A stretch of DNA of 16,436 bases. Source: JAGQRJ01 sp041402045 (GTDB lineage: Bacteria; Planctomycetota; J058). This document shows positions 15,647 through 16,436 of this stretch, piece by piece. Every line of letters begins with the position of its first letter. The stretch's first letter is position 1. The notes below the pieces were generated by a model. The model did no database searches and had not been told where the DNA came from. It saw nothing but the letters and a program-made list of their open reading frames with translations. Location: NCBI GenBank assembly GCA_041402045.1, contig JAWKSZ010000102.1:1-16436 (forward strand), written 5' to 3'. Both the position numbers and the translations under genes were made by a program.

Positions 15647-16436
15647 GTGTTCGAAGCCGCCGAGCTGGGGCGCAAGGTCAGCAAGCAGGAGTTCAAGGAG
15701 GCCGAGGCCACGCTGCGCACCGAGCTCCTCGCCGCTCAGCGCGCCCTGCGCGACGCGGGGTTCTCGGTGATCCTCGTCGTCTCGGGGGTCGAAGGCGCGG
15801 GCAAGAGCGAGGTCGTGAACCGGCTCAGCGGCTGGCTCGACATGCGCGGGGTGATCACCACCAGCTTCTGGGACGAGACCCAGGAGGAGCGCGAGCGCCC
15901 GCGCTACTGGCGCTTCTGGCGCACACTCCCCCCCCACGGTTCGATCGGGGTGTTCTACGGCTCCTGGTACACCCAGCCGATCGTGCAGCGCGTGTTCGGC
16001 GAGCTCGACGAGGCGGGCTACGAGCGCGAGCTCTCCCGGATCGCGGCCTTCGAGCGCATGCTCGCCCGCGAGGGGGCGTGCATCGTCAAGCTGTGGTTCC
16101 ACCTCTCCCTCGAGTCCGCGGAGCGGGTGCTGAAGAAGGGCGACAAGAAGCGACGCAAGGCGCTGAAGTCCGAGTGGCGCACCGACAGCCAGCGCACCAA
16201 GTTCGTCAAACGCTACGCCGACTTCGCCCAGGTCTCCGAGCGCGCGATCCGCATGACCGACCTGGGGATCAGCCCCTGGAACATCATCGAGGCCGGGGAT
16301 CGTCGCTACCGCGAGCTGCGCGCGGGGCAGTTGCTGCTGGCTCGTCTCAAGGAGCGCCTCGCGCGCACCGAGGTCGCGGGCAACGGCGCGCAGCTCCTGG
16401 AGCCCGACGTGCCCAGCAGCTCCGCGGAGCAGCTCA
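15647..16436 (+). CDS. pap: Polyphosphate:AMP phosphotransferase (two-domain PPK2), partial at 3' end
   Basis: The first 263 codons of a gene cut by the right edge. The start is GTG at 15647 with GGGGAGG about six bases upstream, beginning M(V)FEAAELGRKVSKQEFKEAE, the typical Pap N-terminus. The family transfers phosphate from polyphosphate to AMP to make ADP. In the N-terminal PPK2 domain the Walker A region is SGVEGAGKSE (about 46-55), followed by FWDETQEERERPRYWRFWRTLPPHGSIGVFYGSWYTQPI. Other recognisable segments are IVKLWFHLS and later SPWNIIEAGDRRYRELR. Full-length relatives have about 500 residues with a second, catalytically competent PPK2 domain, which would lie outside the window. 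A single-domain PPK2 is less likely given the N-terminus. It may support nucleotide balance under stress. Confidence 0.93.
   Translation, partial: MFEAAELGRKVSKQEFKEAEATLRTELLAAQRALRDAGFSVILVVSGVEGAGKSEVVNRLSGWLDMRGVITTSFWDETQEERERPRYWRFWRTLPPHGSIGVFYGSWYTQPIVQRVFGELDEAGYERELSRIAAFERMLAREGACIVKLWFHLSLESAERVLKKGDKKRRKALKSEWRTDSQRTKFVKRYADFAQVSERAIRMTDLGISPWNIIEAGDRRYRELRAGQLLLARLKERLARTEVAGNGAQLLEPDVPSSSAEQL

Overview
The window is very GC-rich (well above 65% by eye), densely packed, and shows strong G/C preference at third codon positions. About eight of the thirteen visible gene starts look like GTG. Tat-type and lipoprotein-type N-termini, c-type haem motifs, a periplasmic adaptor protein and a proline/glutamate-rich lipoprotein linker indicate a Gram-negative (diderm) bacterium. 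A high-GC Myxococcota- or Planctomycetota-like lineage would fit, but no rRNA or other taxonomic marker is present, so this is only a guess. I found no tRNA, rRNA, CRISPR array, transposase or phage gene. It reads as chromosomal housekeeping and accessory sequence rather than a mobile island.

Left part, all on the minus strand (read right to left, 8325 to 1). An ABC exporter set comes first: ATPase (7570-8325), an eight-helix FtsX-type permease (5207-7573) and an HlyD-type periplasmic adaptor (4024-5204). The adaptor is broken by an apparent one-base frameshift near 4635. After 64 bp follows a molybdenum hydroxylase operon: a di-haem c-type cytochrome lipoprotein (3351-3959), an IorA-like 2Fe-2S subunit (2864-3340) and a Tat-exported IorB-like molybdopterin subunit (690-2867). 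After a 146-bp gap comes a PAC2-family protein cut by the window edge (1-543).

Middle part. The only gene-free stretch over 300 bp (8326-8699) separates the ABC operon from a divergent gene. It contains an exact 18-bp inverted repeat built from CCGCCAAGG-like units. On the plus strand follows an APC-type amino-acid permease fused to two universal-stress-protein-like domains (8700-10898). It overlaps tail-to-tail with a minus-strand metallo-beta-lactamase/beta-CASP RNA-processing nuclease (10891-12246).

Right part. Between the nuclease gene and the next divergent gene lies a strong 17-bp hairpin (12348-12387). Next are two plus-strand frames (12407-13135 and 13160-14137) that share one reading frame and are separated only by a single TGA and eight codon-like triplets. 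They are best read as one large unknown membrane protein interrupted by an in-frame stop. A small PKD-domain lipoprotein follows (14193-14630). Its stop codon directly abuts that of a minus-strand FieF-like cation diffusion facilitator (14631-15545). The window ends in a divergent polyphosphate:AMP phosphotransferase gene (15647 onward), cut by the edge.

Together the genes point to envelope electron transfer and export, metal efflux, amino-acid uptake, polyphosphate/nucleotide metabolism and RNA turnover. I see no obvious new multi-gene system. The least explained items are the TGA-interrupted membrane protein, the 12348-12387 hairpin and the 8413-8586 inverted repeat.
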